From positions 62,001 through 126,000 of the forward strand of contig JAHLKT010000003.1 of NCBI GenBank assembly GCA_020444545.1: a stretch of 64,000 nucleotides of DNA, read 5' to 3'. This document shows, piece after piece, positions 43,250 through 51,097 of the stretch (position 1 is the stretch's first letter; each line of letters opens with the position of its first letter). The notes beneath the pieces are model-generated. The model saw only the letters and a program-made list of their open reading frames with translations, was not told the origin of the DNA and did no database searches. Source of the DNA: Desulfarculaceae bacterium. GTDB lineage: Bacteria > Desulfobacterota > Desulfarculia > Desulfarculales > Desulfarculaceae. The translations under genes and the position numbers were made by a program.

Positions 43250-44620
43250 ATGGAACTGAAGAATGAACAGGTATTGCTCGATGCAATTTTGGATTACATG
43301 GCCACGACGGGAGTTGAAATTGACGACCACAAATTCGCGGTGGAAACCTTCCGGGCCAACGGCTGCACCGTAACCGACAACTTCTTCGTGAAGATACCGG
43401 CGGATGTCGCCCTGGCCGCCCTTTCCAAGGTCCCAAGGTCCTTCAAATGGTGGGACCGGGCCGGGGAAACCTATCTGGAGTATGGCGGCGGTAAAAAATA
43501 CGTTATCGGCGATATGCGGGCGCCCGCTTTTTACAACCCCCACACCAAAAAAGTCGAGCCGGCCAACAGCGAGGCCTTGCTGGAAACCGTCAAGATGATG
43601 AATTACCTGCCGCACGTTCATATCAACGGCAACGTAATCGCCACCGACAATTACAACTACGACAACGCCAACGTCATCTGCAATTCCAACATGCCCATGA
43701 TGCTCGGGGCGGGGAACTATCCCGTTGAGCTGGAAAACCTGATCCGCATGGCCATCGTGGTCAGGGGAAGCCGGGAAGCGCTCAAGGCCAAGCCGTTCAT
43801 CGTGCCCATCGTCAGCGGGCTGATGTTGAAGTGGCCTTCGTTCCTCTTGGAGCAGATAAGGCTCTGCGCGGAATACGACCTCCCGGTGTTCGTCTCCACC
43901 ATGCCGGTGGGGGGCGTCTCCGGCCCGGTGACCATCCCCGGCAACATCCTGCTGGGCGTGGCCACCACCCTTTTCGGCATCATCCTGGCCCAGCTGGCCA
44001 AGCCCGGGCTCCCCTCGGTGGACATGTATCACTCCACCTACATGGACCAGGCCAACGGCAAGGTGGGCGGCATGCCGGAGAACTACCTGGGCGAAGAGCT
44101 CCGGATATCCATGCTCCGCAACCTGCTGGGCATACCCACCTGCGACGGGACCACCATCTGCTCCAATGCCTATGAGTTCAAACAGGACGCCGTCTTCGAG
44201 ATGACCTACAACTTCCGGGACTCCTACATGGGCATAACCGACGGCTACTGGGGCATCGGCGCCCTGGAAACCGGGCTGATCTATTCTCCCCACGGCCTGA
44301 TCTTCACCAACGAGTTGATCGACATGGCCGAGAGAGAACTGGTCCCCCTGGAGATCAACTCCGAAACCCTGCCGCTGGACTTGATAAGGGAAATCCGAAA
44401 CGGGGTCTACATCGCCGAAGACCATACGGTGGAAAACATGAACAAATATTTATGGAGGGGAAAATATTATCATTTCAACAAGGTGGATCACTCCCTGGAC
44501 ATATTCGACCGGCTGGACAAGGCGTATTTCAAAATCATGGAAGAGGCCGAGTTCGACAAGATCGAGCCGGACAAGGAAAAGGAAATCATGGAAATAGCCG
44601 CGCGGGCCATCCAGGCGTAA
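43250..44620 (+). CDS. MttB-family (non-pyrrolysine) methylamine/betaine methyltransferase
   Basis: This 456-residue protein of the trimethylamine methyltransferase superfamily has no in-frame TAG, so it belongs to the non-pyrrolysine branch that includes glycine betaine (MtgB) and carnitine (MtcB) methyltransferases. Recognisable segments are the N-terminal LLDAILDYMATTGVEIDDHK, PIVSGLMLKWPSFLLEQI near the centre and GIPTCDGTTICSNAYEF (about residue 296). It transfers a methyl group to the corrinoid protein encoded 15 bp downstream. Its sequence is less GC-rich than its neighbours, suggesting acquisition. Confidence 0.88.
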   Translation: MELKNEQVLLDAILDYMATTGVEIDDHKFAVETFRANGCTVTDNFFVKIPADVALAALSKVPRSFKWWDRAGETYLEYGGGKKYVIGDMRAPAFYNPHTKKVEPANSEALLETVKMMNYLPHVHINGNVIATDNYNYDNANVICNSNMPMMLGAGNYPVELENLIRMAIVVRGSREALKAKPFIVPIVSGLMLKWPSFLLEQIRLCAEYDLPVFVSTMPVGGVSGPVTIPGNILLGVATTLFGIILAQLAKPGLPSVDMYHSTYMDQANGKVGGMPENYLGEELRISMLRNLLGIPTCDGTTICSNAYEFKQDAVFEMTYNFRDSYMGITDGYWGIGALETGLIYSPHGLIFTNELIDMAERELVPLEINSETLPLDLIREIRNGVYIAEDHTVENMNKYLWRGKYYHFNKVDHSLDIFDRLDKAYFKIMEEAEFDKIEPDKEKEIMEIAARAIQA

Positions 44621-44635
44621 AGGAGACCATAGGCC

Positions 44636-45259
44636 ATGAACAAGCAAGACACGCTGTTTCAGTCAATCTGCGCCGGCGACAAAGACCAGGTGGTTTCGGC
44701 GGTTCAGGAAAAAATCGACAACCAGGCCAATCCCCTCCAGGTGTTGAACGAGATCATGATCCCGGCCATGCGGGAGGTGGGCGATCAATATTCCAAATTC
44801 GAGATTTTTCTTCCGGAGATGCTCCGCTCGGCCAAGGCCATGCAGTTCGGCATCAAGGTCCTGGAGCCCCTGCTCATCGAGCAAGGCTACAAGTCAAAGG
44901 CCAAGCTGGCCATCGGTACGGTAGAAGGGGATCTGCACGATATCGGCAAGAACATCGTGGTCATCATGCTCAAGGGCGCGGGCTACGAGGTGGAGGACCT
45001 GGGGGTCAACTGCAACCTGGGGCTGTATGACCAGGCTATAAGCAACGGGGCGCAGGTGATGCTGTTCAGCGCCCTGCTGACCACCACCATGCCCAAGATG
45101 AAACAGGCGGTGGAGCACTGCAAAAAGAACTATCCCCACATCAAGGTGGTGGTGGGCGGCGCACCGGTGTCCGAGGAGTTCGCCGATTTGATCCAGGCCG
45201 ATGCCTACGCCGAGGACGCCAGCGAAGCCACCAAGGTGGTGGACGGCTTTTTTGGTTGA
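44636..45259 (+). CDS. Corrinoid (B12-binding) methyl carrier protein
   Basis: This 207-residue protein has an N-terminal helical cap (about residues 1-88) and a cobalamin-binding Rossmann domain with GTVEGDLHDIGKNIV, where the DLHDIG His ligates cobalt (about residues 97-111). The C-terminal motif VVVGGAPVSEEFADLIQADAYAEDA completes the fold. It matches MttC/MtgC carriers and should accept the methyl group from the MttB-like protein, for onward transfer to THF by a methyltransferase not present here. Confidence 0.93.
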   Translation: MNKQDTLFQSICAGDKDQVVSAVQEKIDNQANPLQVLNEIMIPAMREVGDQYSKFEIFLPEMLRSAKAMQFGIKVLEPLLIEQGYKSKAKLAIGTVEGDLHDIGKNIVVIMLKGAGYEVEDLGVNCNLGLYDQAISNGAQVMLFSALLTTTMPKMKQAVEHCKKNYPHIKVVVGGAPVSEEFADLIQADAYAEDASEATKVVDGFFG

Positions 45260-45320
45260 TCGCCCGGACCGGCTAAGCGGGGAGTGAGGGCCCGGCCCGG
45301 GACCACCCCGGCACAAACAC

Positions 45321-45364
45321 AAGGGCCGAGGCAACCGGCGATTCGCCGGGATGCTTCGGCCCTT
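45321..45364 (+). terminator. Terminator after corrinoid protein gene
   Basis: AAGGGCCGA (45321-45329) pairs with TCGGCCCTT (45356-45364), and an inner stem CCGGCG/CGCCGG extends it. GGCTTTT follows. It separates mttBC from the convergent ferredoxin gene. Confidence 0.75.
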
Positions 45365-45398
45365 GGCTTTTGGGTCGCGTCTGGCGAAGCCGGCCGGT

Positions 45399-45674
45399 CT
45401 AGCCCTTGTCCAGCTCCATGCTGATCGCCCCCTTGGGGCAAAGGTGGGCGCAGAGCCCGCAGCCCTTGCAGAACTCCAGGTCGATCACCGCGCGGCCGGT
45501 GGCCGGGTCCTTGGTGATGGCCAGGTCCGGGCAGATGAGCATACAGATCTCGCAGCCGTCGCAGGAGTGGCCCGAGAGGCAGCGCTTGGCCTCGGCCTGG
45601 GCCTGATCCGGAGTCATCTCGCCCGCGCAGGCGGCCGGGTGCTGGGGCACTTCACAGGGGGGACGCAGGCTCAT
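45399..45674 (-). CDS. 2[4Fe-4S] ferredoxin of 2-oxoacid oxidoreductase operon
   Basis: This 91-residue protein has two cluster motifs, CDGCEICMLICP and CKGCGLCAHLCP, in the C-terminal two thirds, preceded by a Cys-containing leader (SLRPPCEVPQHPAACAG). It is like the delta subunit of pyruvate or 2-oxoisovalerate oxidoreductases. It starts at ATG 45674, overlapping the upstream flavoprotein by ATGA, and is the last gene of the operon. Confidence 0.9.
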   Translation of the reverse strand: MSLRPPCEVPQHPAACAGEMTPDQAQAEAKRCLSGHSCDGCEICMLICPDLAITKDPATGRAVIDLEFCKGCGLCAHLCPKGAISMELDKG

Positions 45675-47011
45675 GATTGCACCTCTTCCAGAATGGCCCG
45701 GGCGGCGGCAATGCCTCCGGCCATGGCCTCCACCACCGTGGCCGGCCCGGTGACCAGGTCGCCCACCGCGTAGAGACTCTCGGCCAGCTTGCCGTTCTCG
45801 CCGGGCTCCAAGCCGCCCAGGCCCAGGCCCTCGGCCCAGGCCGGGGCCTCGCTGTCCTGGCCCAGGGCCAGAATCACCGTCTGGGCCGGGATCACCTCTT
45901 CGCTGTCCGCCGATGGTTCGAACACCACCCGGCCGTCTTCGCCGGGCTGGCCGGGCGCGGTGGCCTGCACCTTGAGGCCGCTCGCCGCGCCGTCGCCCTC
46001 CACGGCCACCGGAGCGGCGCGGAAGCGGAACTTGAGGCCTTCCGCCTCGGCGGCGGCGATCTCCTCGGCATAGGCGGGCATCTGTTCGCGGTCGCGGCGG
46101 TAGACGAGGGTCACCTCGGCGCCCGAACGCAGGGCCCAACGGGCCGCGTCCAGGGCCACATTGCCCCCGCCCACCACCACTACCGGCGAGGCCAGGGAAG
46201 GCGCGGGTCCCAGGGCCGCGTCGCGCAGCAGGTCGAGCCCGGGCCACACGCCGGCGAGGTCGTCGCCGGGCAGCCCTGCCGCCTTGGCTTTAGGCGCGCC
46301 GCAGGCCAGGATCACCGCGTCGCAGTCCTGGCGCATCTTCTTAACTTCTTGCGGGGTCAGGGCCTGGCTCAAGGCCAGCTCCACCCCAAAGGCCTGCACG
46401 TATTCCAGGTCGGTCTTCAGGGCCTCCCGGGGCAAACGGAACTCGGGAATGGCCCAGGCCAACATGCCCCCGGCCACCGGCTTGGCGTCGTAGACCGTGA
46501 CCGCCGCGCCGTTCCTGGCCAGTTCCCAGGCCGCGGCCAGACCGGCCGGGCCCGCCCCCACCACCGCCACCTTGGCCATGGCCGGGCCCTGGGGCCGCAC
46601 CGCCGTGGGGCGGGGGGCCAGGGCCGCGAAGCGCTTGAGGTCGCGGATGCTGGGCGGCGCCTGGAACCGGGAAGACAGGCAGGCCTGCTGGCAGGGATGG
46701 TGGCACACATGGCCCAAGACGCTGGGCAGGGGGTTGTCCCGGAGGATGATCTCCAGGGCCCCGGCCTGGTCGCCTTCGGCCAGGCAGGCCAGATATCCGT
46801 TGATGTCCTGGCCCAGGGGGCAGGCGGCCTGGCAGGCGGGCGGCAGGTCCGCGCCCTTGCCCGGGGCCGCGGGGGCCAGGGCGGCGCGCATGGTGTCGCT
46901 CTCGCCGGCGCTCAAGTCCGGGCTGGCCAGGGCCGGGCAGGCCCCCCGGCACACCCCGCAGTAGCCGCAGATGTCCTCGTTCACCTGAGGGACGTGAGTT
47001 CTGCCTTCCAT
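45671..47011 (-). CDS. GltD/NfnB-like FAD-dependent oxidoreductase
   Basis: This 446-residue protein begins with a cluster motif CGYCGVCRGACPA (about residues 15-27), then the GltD-type leader PPACQAACPLGQDINGYL and CHHPCQQAC, FAD loop VAVVGAGPAGLAAAW (about 148) and NAD(P)H loop VVVVGGGNVALDAARWAL (about 270), ending in YAVGDLVTGPATVVEAM. It follows the oxidoreductase gamma subunit by one base. It probably connects the 2-oxoacid oxidoreductase to an NAD(P)H pool through the ferredoxin. Confidence 0.9.
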   Translation of the reverse strand: MEGRTHVPQVNEDICGYCGVCRGACPALASPDLSAGESDTMRAALAPAAPGKGADLPPACQAACPLGQDINGYLACLAEGDQAGALEIILRDNPLPSVLGHVCHHPCQQACLSSRFQAPPSIRDLKRFAALAPRPTAVRPQGPAMAKVAVVGAGPAGLAAAWELARNGAAVTVYDAKPVAGGMLAWAIPEFRLPREALKTDLEYVQAFGVELALSQALTPQEVKKMRQDCDAVILACGAPKAKAAGLPGDDLAGVWPGLDLLRDAALGPAPSLASPVVVVGGGNVALDAARWALRSGAEVTLVYRRDREQMPAYAEEIAAAEAEGLKFRFRAAPVAVEGDGAASGLKVQATAPGQPGEDGRVVFEPSADSEEVIPAQTVILALGQDSEAPAWAEGLGLGGLEPGENGKLAESLYAVGDLVTGPATVVEAMAGGIAAARAILEEVQS

Positions 47012-47012
47012 C

Positions 47013-47555
47013 TTAGGCCTCCCCCCAGGCGCGGCCCATGTCCAACCCTAAGGCCAGGGCCTTCTTGTTCAGCTCCAGGAAGCGTTCGGGCACGAACTCG
47101 GCCATGGCCTGGGCAGCCACCTCCGCGTCCCACCAGCCGGTGGCCCCCACGATGAGGCCCACCCAGATGACGTTGGCCACCTGGCGGTTGCCCAGCTCGT
47201 TGAGGGAAAGGGCGGTCACGTCGGCCCCGAAGCGGTCATGGGGCGCGCTTGGCGTCACCAGCCCGGAGTCGAAGAGCACCATGGCTCCCTCGGCCACGCC
47301 GGGCGCATAGGTGTCATAGGCCCCCTGGCTCATGGCCACCAAGAGGTCCGGCTTCTCCACGTGGGGGAAGTCGATCTCCTTTACGTCCAGCACCAGGTCG
47401 GCGCGGGCGCCGCCCCCTCGGGCCTGGGCTCCGTAGGAGTTGGAGCCGGCCGCGTAGAGGTCTTGCTTCACCGCCGCCTCGCCCAACAGGGCTCCGGCCA
47501 GGACTACGCCCTGTCCGCCCAGGCCGGCGATGCGAATCTCCTTGCGCTCACTCAT
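47013..47555 (-). CDS. 2-oxoacid:acceptor oxidoreductase, gamma subunit
   Basis: This 180-residue protein has the family's N-terminal motif IRIAGLGGQGVVLAGALLGEA and then GSNSYGAQARGGGARADLVL. It binds the CoA side of the active site in 2-oxoacid:ferredoxin oxidoreductases. The ATG at 47555 lies one base after the beta-subunit stop; the ORF start at 47642 would overlap beta. Confidence 0.9.
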   Translation of the reverse strand: MSERKEIRIAGLGGQGVVLAGALLGEAAVKQDLYAAGSNSYGAQARGGGARADLVLDVKEIDFPHVEKPDLLVAMSQGAYDTYAPGVAEGAMVLFDSGLVTPSAPHDRFGADVTALSLNELGNRQVANVIWVGLIVGATGWWDAEVAAQAMAEFVPERFLELNKKALALGLDMGRAWGEA

Positions 47556-47556
47556 G

Positions 47557-48300
47557 TTAGAACTCCCCCAGAGGCAGGGCCCCCTCGGGCAGGGGGCAAT
47601 CGGCGTCGCTGAAGTTGGCGCACATCTCGCCCAGGCGGTCATACATGGCCCCGGGCGAGTCGTACTTGTTGCGGCGTCCGTACTGGGTGGGACAGGGGCT
47701 CATCACCTCCACGAAGGCGAACTCCTCGCTGGCGATGGCCTTCTTCAAGTAGCCGATCAGTTCGTAGGGCCGAACCACCGCCCCCCGGGCCACGTAGGGC
47801 GCGCCCGCGCCCTTGACCAGCTTGGACAGGTCAAAGGGCCGGTAGGGGTTGCCCTTCACGCTGGTGGCGGTCAGGTGCCCCTGGGGCGTGGTGGGGGCCA
47901 TCTGCCCGCCGGTCATGCCGTAGATCATGTTGTTGGCGCAGATGACCGTGAGGTCCAGGTTGCGCCGGGCGGCGTGAATCAGGTGGTTGCCCCCGATACT
48001 GGCCAGGTCGCCGTCGCCCGAGACCACGATCACCTTCAGGTCCGGGTTGGCTTTTTTCACGCCGCTGGCGAAAGCCACCGCCCGGCCGTGCAGGGTGTGT
48101 AGGGTGTCGGCCGCGAAGTTGGGGCTGGGAATCCAGGCCGCGCAGCCGATGCCCGAGACGAACACCGTTTGGTCCATGTCCAGGCCCAGCTGGTCGATGG
48201 CCCGGAGCAGCGAGCCCATGAGCACGCCGTGGCCGCAGCCGGGACAGAAAGGCGTGGTGACCACCTCGGGCCGCAGGTACTTCTCCATGGAGCGGGCCAT
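47557..48300 (-). CDS. 2-oxoacid:acceptor oxidoreductase, beta subunit (TPP-binding)
   Basis: This 247-residue protein has the N-terminal FCPGCGHGVLMGSLL (about residues 18-32), the TPP/Mg motif VVSGDGDLASIGGNHLIHA (about 92-110) and NMIYGMTGGQMAPTTP. It holds the thiamine diphosphate and decarboxylates the 2-oxo acid with CoA to an acyl-CoA. I use ATG 48300, seven bases after AGGAG; a GTG at 48306 is less well spaced. The substrate class is 2-oxoglutarate/branched-chain-like by alpha subunit similarity. Confidence 0.92.
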   Translation of the reverse strand: MARSMEKYLRPEVVTTPFCPGCGHGVLMGSLLRAIDQLGLDMDQTVFVSGIGCAAWIPSPNFAADTLHTLHGRAVAFASGVKKANPDLKVIVVSGDGDLASIGGNHLIHAARRNLDLTVICANNMIYGMTGGQMAPTTPQGHLTATSVKGNPYRPFDLSKLVKGAGAPYVARGAVVRPYELIGYLKKAIASEEFAFVEVMSPCPTQYGRRNKYDSPGAMYDRLGEMCANFSDADCPLPEGALPLGEF

Positions 48301-49445
48301 CAGCACATCTCCTTTAGGGCGGCCAGGATGCTCGCCGGGCTGATGGTGCTGCCGTTGACCTGGGTCAGGGAGCGCACCGGGGTGCTCCCGGCATAGGCCC
48401 GGACCAGGCCGTCCACCTGGCCCAGGTTCATCTCCGGCACCAGGAAGCCCTTGATGCCCCCGGCCACCCGGCTGATCAGCTCGTTGTCAAAGGGCCAGAT
48501 GGTTATCAGGCGCAACAGCCCCGCCTTGATGCCCGCTTGGCGGGCGGCGCGCACCGCGCTAAGGGCGGAGCGGGCGGTGAAGCCGTAGGCCACCACCACC
48601 AGCTCGGCGTCGTCCAGGTGATAGCCCTCGTGGCGGCAGATCTCGTTCTTGCGGCTCAAGACCTTGTTGCTCAGGCGGCGCACCAGGGCGTCGTGGAAAG
48701 CGGGCCCTTCCGTCTTGCGGAAGCCGAAGCGGTCGTGGGTGGAGCCGGTGACCATGAGCTTCTCGCCGTCGCCAAAGGAGGGCATGGAGGGGATGCCCGC
48801 CGGGTCGTCAGTGCCGAAAGGCGGCTCGCCGGGCACGTAGTCCCGGTTGTAGACCTCCACCGTTTCGGGCATGTCCACCCGCTCGCGCAGATGGCCGGTG
48901 GCTTCCTCGGCCAGGAGGAAGGCGGGCACCCGCAGGCGCTCGGAGAGGTTGAAGGCCTCCACGGTCAGCGAGAACATCTCCTGCACCGACCAGGGGCTGA
49001 GCGCCACCACCTGGTAGTCGCCGTGGGAGCCCCACTTGACCGCCATGATGTCGCCCGCGCCCACCTTGGTGGCCTGTCCGGTGCAGGGGCCGGCCCGCTG
49101 CACGTCCACCACCACCACCGGGGTCTCGGTGAAGGCGGCGTAGCCCAGGCACTCCTGCATGAGGCTCACGCCCGGGCCGCTGGTGGCGGTCATGGCCTTG
49201 GCCCCGGTCCAGGAAGCGCCCACCACCGAGGAGATGGAGGCGATCTCGTCCTCCATCTGCAGGAAGGCGCCGCCCCGGGCCTCCAGCTCCCGGCTCATGT
49301 ATTCCATGATCTCCGAGGAGGGAGTGATGGGATAGCCGCCGTAGAAGCGGCACCCGGCGGCGATGGCCCCCTCGGCGGCCGCGTCGTTGCCGGACAGGTA
49401 GCGCCTGCCGGCTTGCACGGGGTTGTTTACGGTGCTTAGTGGCAT
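48300..49445 (-). CDS. 2-oxoacid:acceptor oxidoreductase, alpha subunit (KorA/VorB-like)
   Basis: This 381-residue protein has the pyrimidine-binding region FYGGYPITPSSEIMEYMS (about residues 34-51), MEDEIASISSVVGASWTGAK (about 63-82) and TATSGPGVSLMQECLG. The layout alpha-beta-gamma-flavoprotein-ferredoxin on one strand gives all parts of a ferredoxin-dependent oxidoreductase. The strongest resemblance is to 2-oxoglutarate or 2-oxoisovalerate enzymes. It is first in the operon, with the start at ATG 49445. Confidence 0.92.
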   Translation of the reverse strand: MPLSTVNNPVQAGRRYLSGNDAAAEGAIAAGCRFYGGYPITPSSEIMEYMSRELEARGGAFLQMEDEIASISSVVGASWTGAKAMTATSGPGVSLMQECLGYAAFTETPVVVVDVQRAGPCTGQATKVGAGDIMAVKWGSHGDYQVVALSPWSVQEMFSLTVEAFNLSERLRVPAFLLAEEATGHLRERVDMPETVEVYNRDYVPGEPPFGTDDPAGIPSMPSFGDGEKLMVTGSTHDRFGFRKTEGPAFHDALVRRLSNKVLSRKNEICRHEGYHLDDAELVVVAYGFTARSALSAVRAARQAGIKAGLLRLITIWPFDNELISRVAGGIKGFLVPEMNLGQVDGLVRAYAGSTPVRSLTQVNGSTISPASILAALKEMC

Positions 49446-49572
49446 TTGGCAGGAATCTCCGGCATCCTAATACGAGTTACCCCAGCGCGAAACCAGGCCA
49501 TTGCCCCGGCCGGCTGGCGAATACGCGGGGAGCGGGCATCGCAACTTGCCAGAATTACAGGACAATATGGCT

Positions 49573-49609
49573 TGGCAAAACAATATTTGTTTTTTTATAA
49601 CATTTGCCA
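49573..49609. promoter_or_regulatory. Inverted repeat TGGCAAA/TTTGCCA in intergenic AT-rich tract
   Basis: TGGCAAA (49573-49579) and TTTGCCA (49603-49609) face each other across a T-rich spacer with TATAAC. The stretch is between the divergent 2-oxoacid oxidoreductase operon and the MFS gene, so it may control one or both. Confidence 0.4.
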
Positions 49610-49703
49610 TAAAAAGGTGCAATGGTTTTTGCCGGGCTGAGGGGGCCGGGCACTTGCCTGCCAGTTCATCTTCCTCCCCCGTTCTCGGGCAAGGGGGCCA
49701 AAA

Positions 49704-51005
49704 GTGACCGCAAGCAACCAGGCCGCAGCGGAGGCATCGGCGTATCGCCAGAGCCGCCGCTGGCTGGTTTTCGTGCTCAGTTCCTGCCTGTTCCTATGCT
49801 CCCAGTTCTACCGCGTCTCCGGGGCCATCATCGCCCCCCAGCTTCAGGCCGACCTGGGCCTGGACGCCGAGCAGCTGGGCTTCTTGGGGGCGGCCTTTTT
49901 CTATTCCTTCGCCGCCGCCCAGATCCCCCTGGCCCTGTACCTGGACCGCCTGGGCGCCCGCCTGACCATGACCCTTCTCTCCCTGCTGGGAGGGGTGGGG
50001 GCCATGGTCTTCGCCATGGCCGACACCATGCTGGGCGCCTCGGTGGGCAGGCTCTTGATCGGCCTGGGCATGGCGGGCAACCTCATGGGCCCCATGAAGC
50101 TGTTCACCAACTGGTTCTCGCCCCGGGAGTTCGCCACCCTCACCGGCCTGATCTTCTCCATCGGCACCATGGGCAACATGCTGGCCGCCACCCCCCTGGC
50201 CTATCTGGCCGAGATGGTGGGTTGGCGTTGGGCCTTCGTGGTCATCGGCATCTTCACCATCACCGTGGCCCTACTGTTCTGGTGGCTGGTGCGCGAGCAT
50301 CCGCCCGGCTACCAGGAGGCCCAGGAAGGGGCCGACCCCGCCCCGGCCATGAGCACCCTGCAACGCATCAAGACCCTGTTGGGCAACCGCGACTACTGGT
50401 GCGCCTCCTGGGGAACCTTCTGCCGCTACGGCACCTTCGTGGCCATCCAGGGCCTGTGGGCCGGGCCCTATTTGGTGGAAGGCCTGGGCTATTCCTCGGT
50501 GAAGGCGGGCAACCTGCTGCTCTTGCTCAACCTGGGCATGATCATCGGCTCGCCCCTGGGCGGCTGGCTCTCGGACCGCGTGCTGGACACCCGCAAGTGG
50601 ATGGCGGTGATCGGCATGAGCGGGCTGGCCGTGGCCGAGCTGTGCCTGACCCTGGGCTGGGCCACCTCCAGCGAGGTGCTCCTGGGCGGCCTGCTCTTCT
50701 GCATGGGCATGTCCAGCTCCTGGGGCGCGATCATCTACGCCCACATCAAGGAGGTGATGCCCTCCCAGATGAGCGGCATGGCCTTGACCGGGGTGAACTT
50801 CTTCACCATGGCCGGCGGCGGGGTTTTCCTGCATCTCATGGGCCTGGCGGTGCAGTTCCACGCCCCGGAGAACGCGGTGGGCATAGAGCGCTACGCTCCG
50901 GCCTTCGGCATAGCCACCATAGCCATGGCCTCGGCTGTGGTATTCTATTTATTCAGCCGGGACGCGCCCCGTCAGGGCAAGAGTGCCCCGGCCCCCCGGG
51001 CCTAG
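49704..51005 (+). CDS. MFS transporter
   Basis: This 433-residue protein has 12 predicted helices. Between helices 2 and 3 lies YLDRLGARLTMTLLSLLGG (about residue 75), the MFS loop, and the second half has GGWLSDRVLDTRKW (about 287). The start is GTG at 49704 preceded by AAGGGGG. It resembles the MFS protein at 7015-8304 in length and layout, and may be a paralog. The substrate is unknown. Confidence 0.87.
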   Translation: MTASNQAAAEASAYRQSRRWLVFVLSSCLFLCSQFYRVSGAIIAPQLQADLGLDAEQLGFLGAAFFYSFAAAQIPLALYLDRLGARLTMTLLSLLGGVGAMVFAMADTMLGASVGRLLIGLGMAGNLMGPMKLFTNWFSPREFATLTGLIFSIGTMGNMLAATPLAYLAEMVGWRWAFVVIGIFTITVALLFWWLVREHPPGYQEAQEGADPAPAMSTLQRIKTLLGNRDYWCASWGTFCRYGTFVAIQGLWAGPYLVEGLGYSSVKAGNLLLLLNLGMIIGSPLGGWLSDRVLDTRKWMAVIGMSGLAVAELCLTLGWATSSEVLLGGLLFCMGMSSSWGAIIYAHIKEVMPSQMSGMALTGVNFFTMAGGGVFLHLMGLAVQFHAPENAVGIERYAPAFGIATIAMASAVVFYLFSRDAPRQGKSAPAPRA

Positions 51006-51028
51006 GGGCGGCCGCTCCCGGTTTTGCA

Positions 51029-51057
51029 TTGACACCCGCCCCTCGCGTGCTTAGCTT
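51029..51057 (+). promoter_or_regulatory. Candidate promoter of outer-membrane-like gene
   Basis: TTGACA at 51029-51034 is followed 17 bp later by TAGCTT, a weak -10 hexamer, about 40 bp before the ATG at 51098. The T-run that follows (51054-51062) could also belong to a transcription end of the MFS gene. Confidence 0.35.
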
Positions 51058-51097
51058 TTTTTAAATCGCCACCATCAAACGGGGAGCCCCACACGCC

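Noticed and set aside
43250-44620. Pyrrolysine in the MttB-like protein
   Set aside because: I found no in-frame TAG; the frame runs from ATG to TAA without interruption, so it is the non-pyrrolysine branch.
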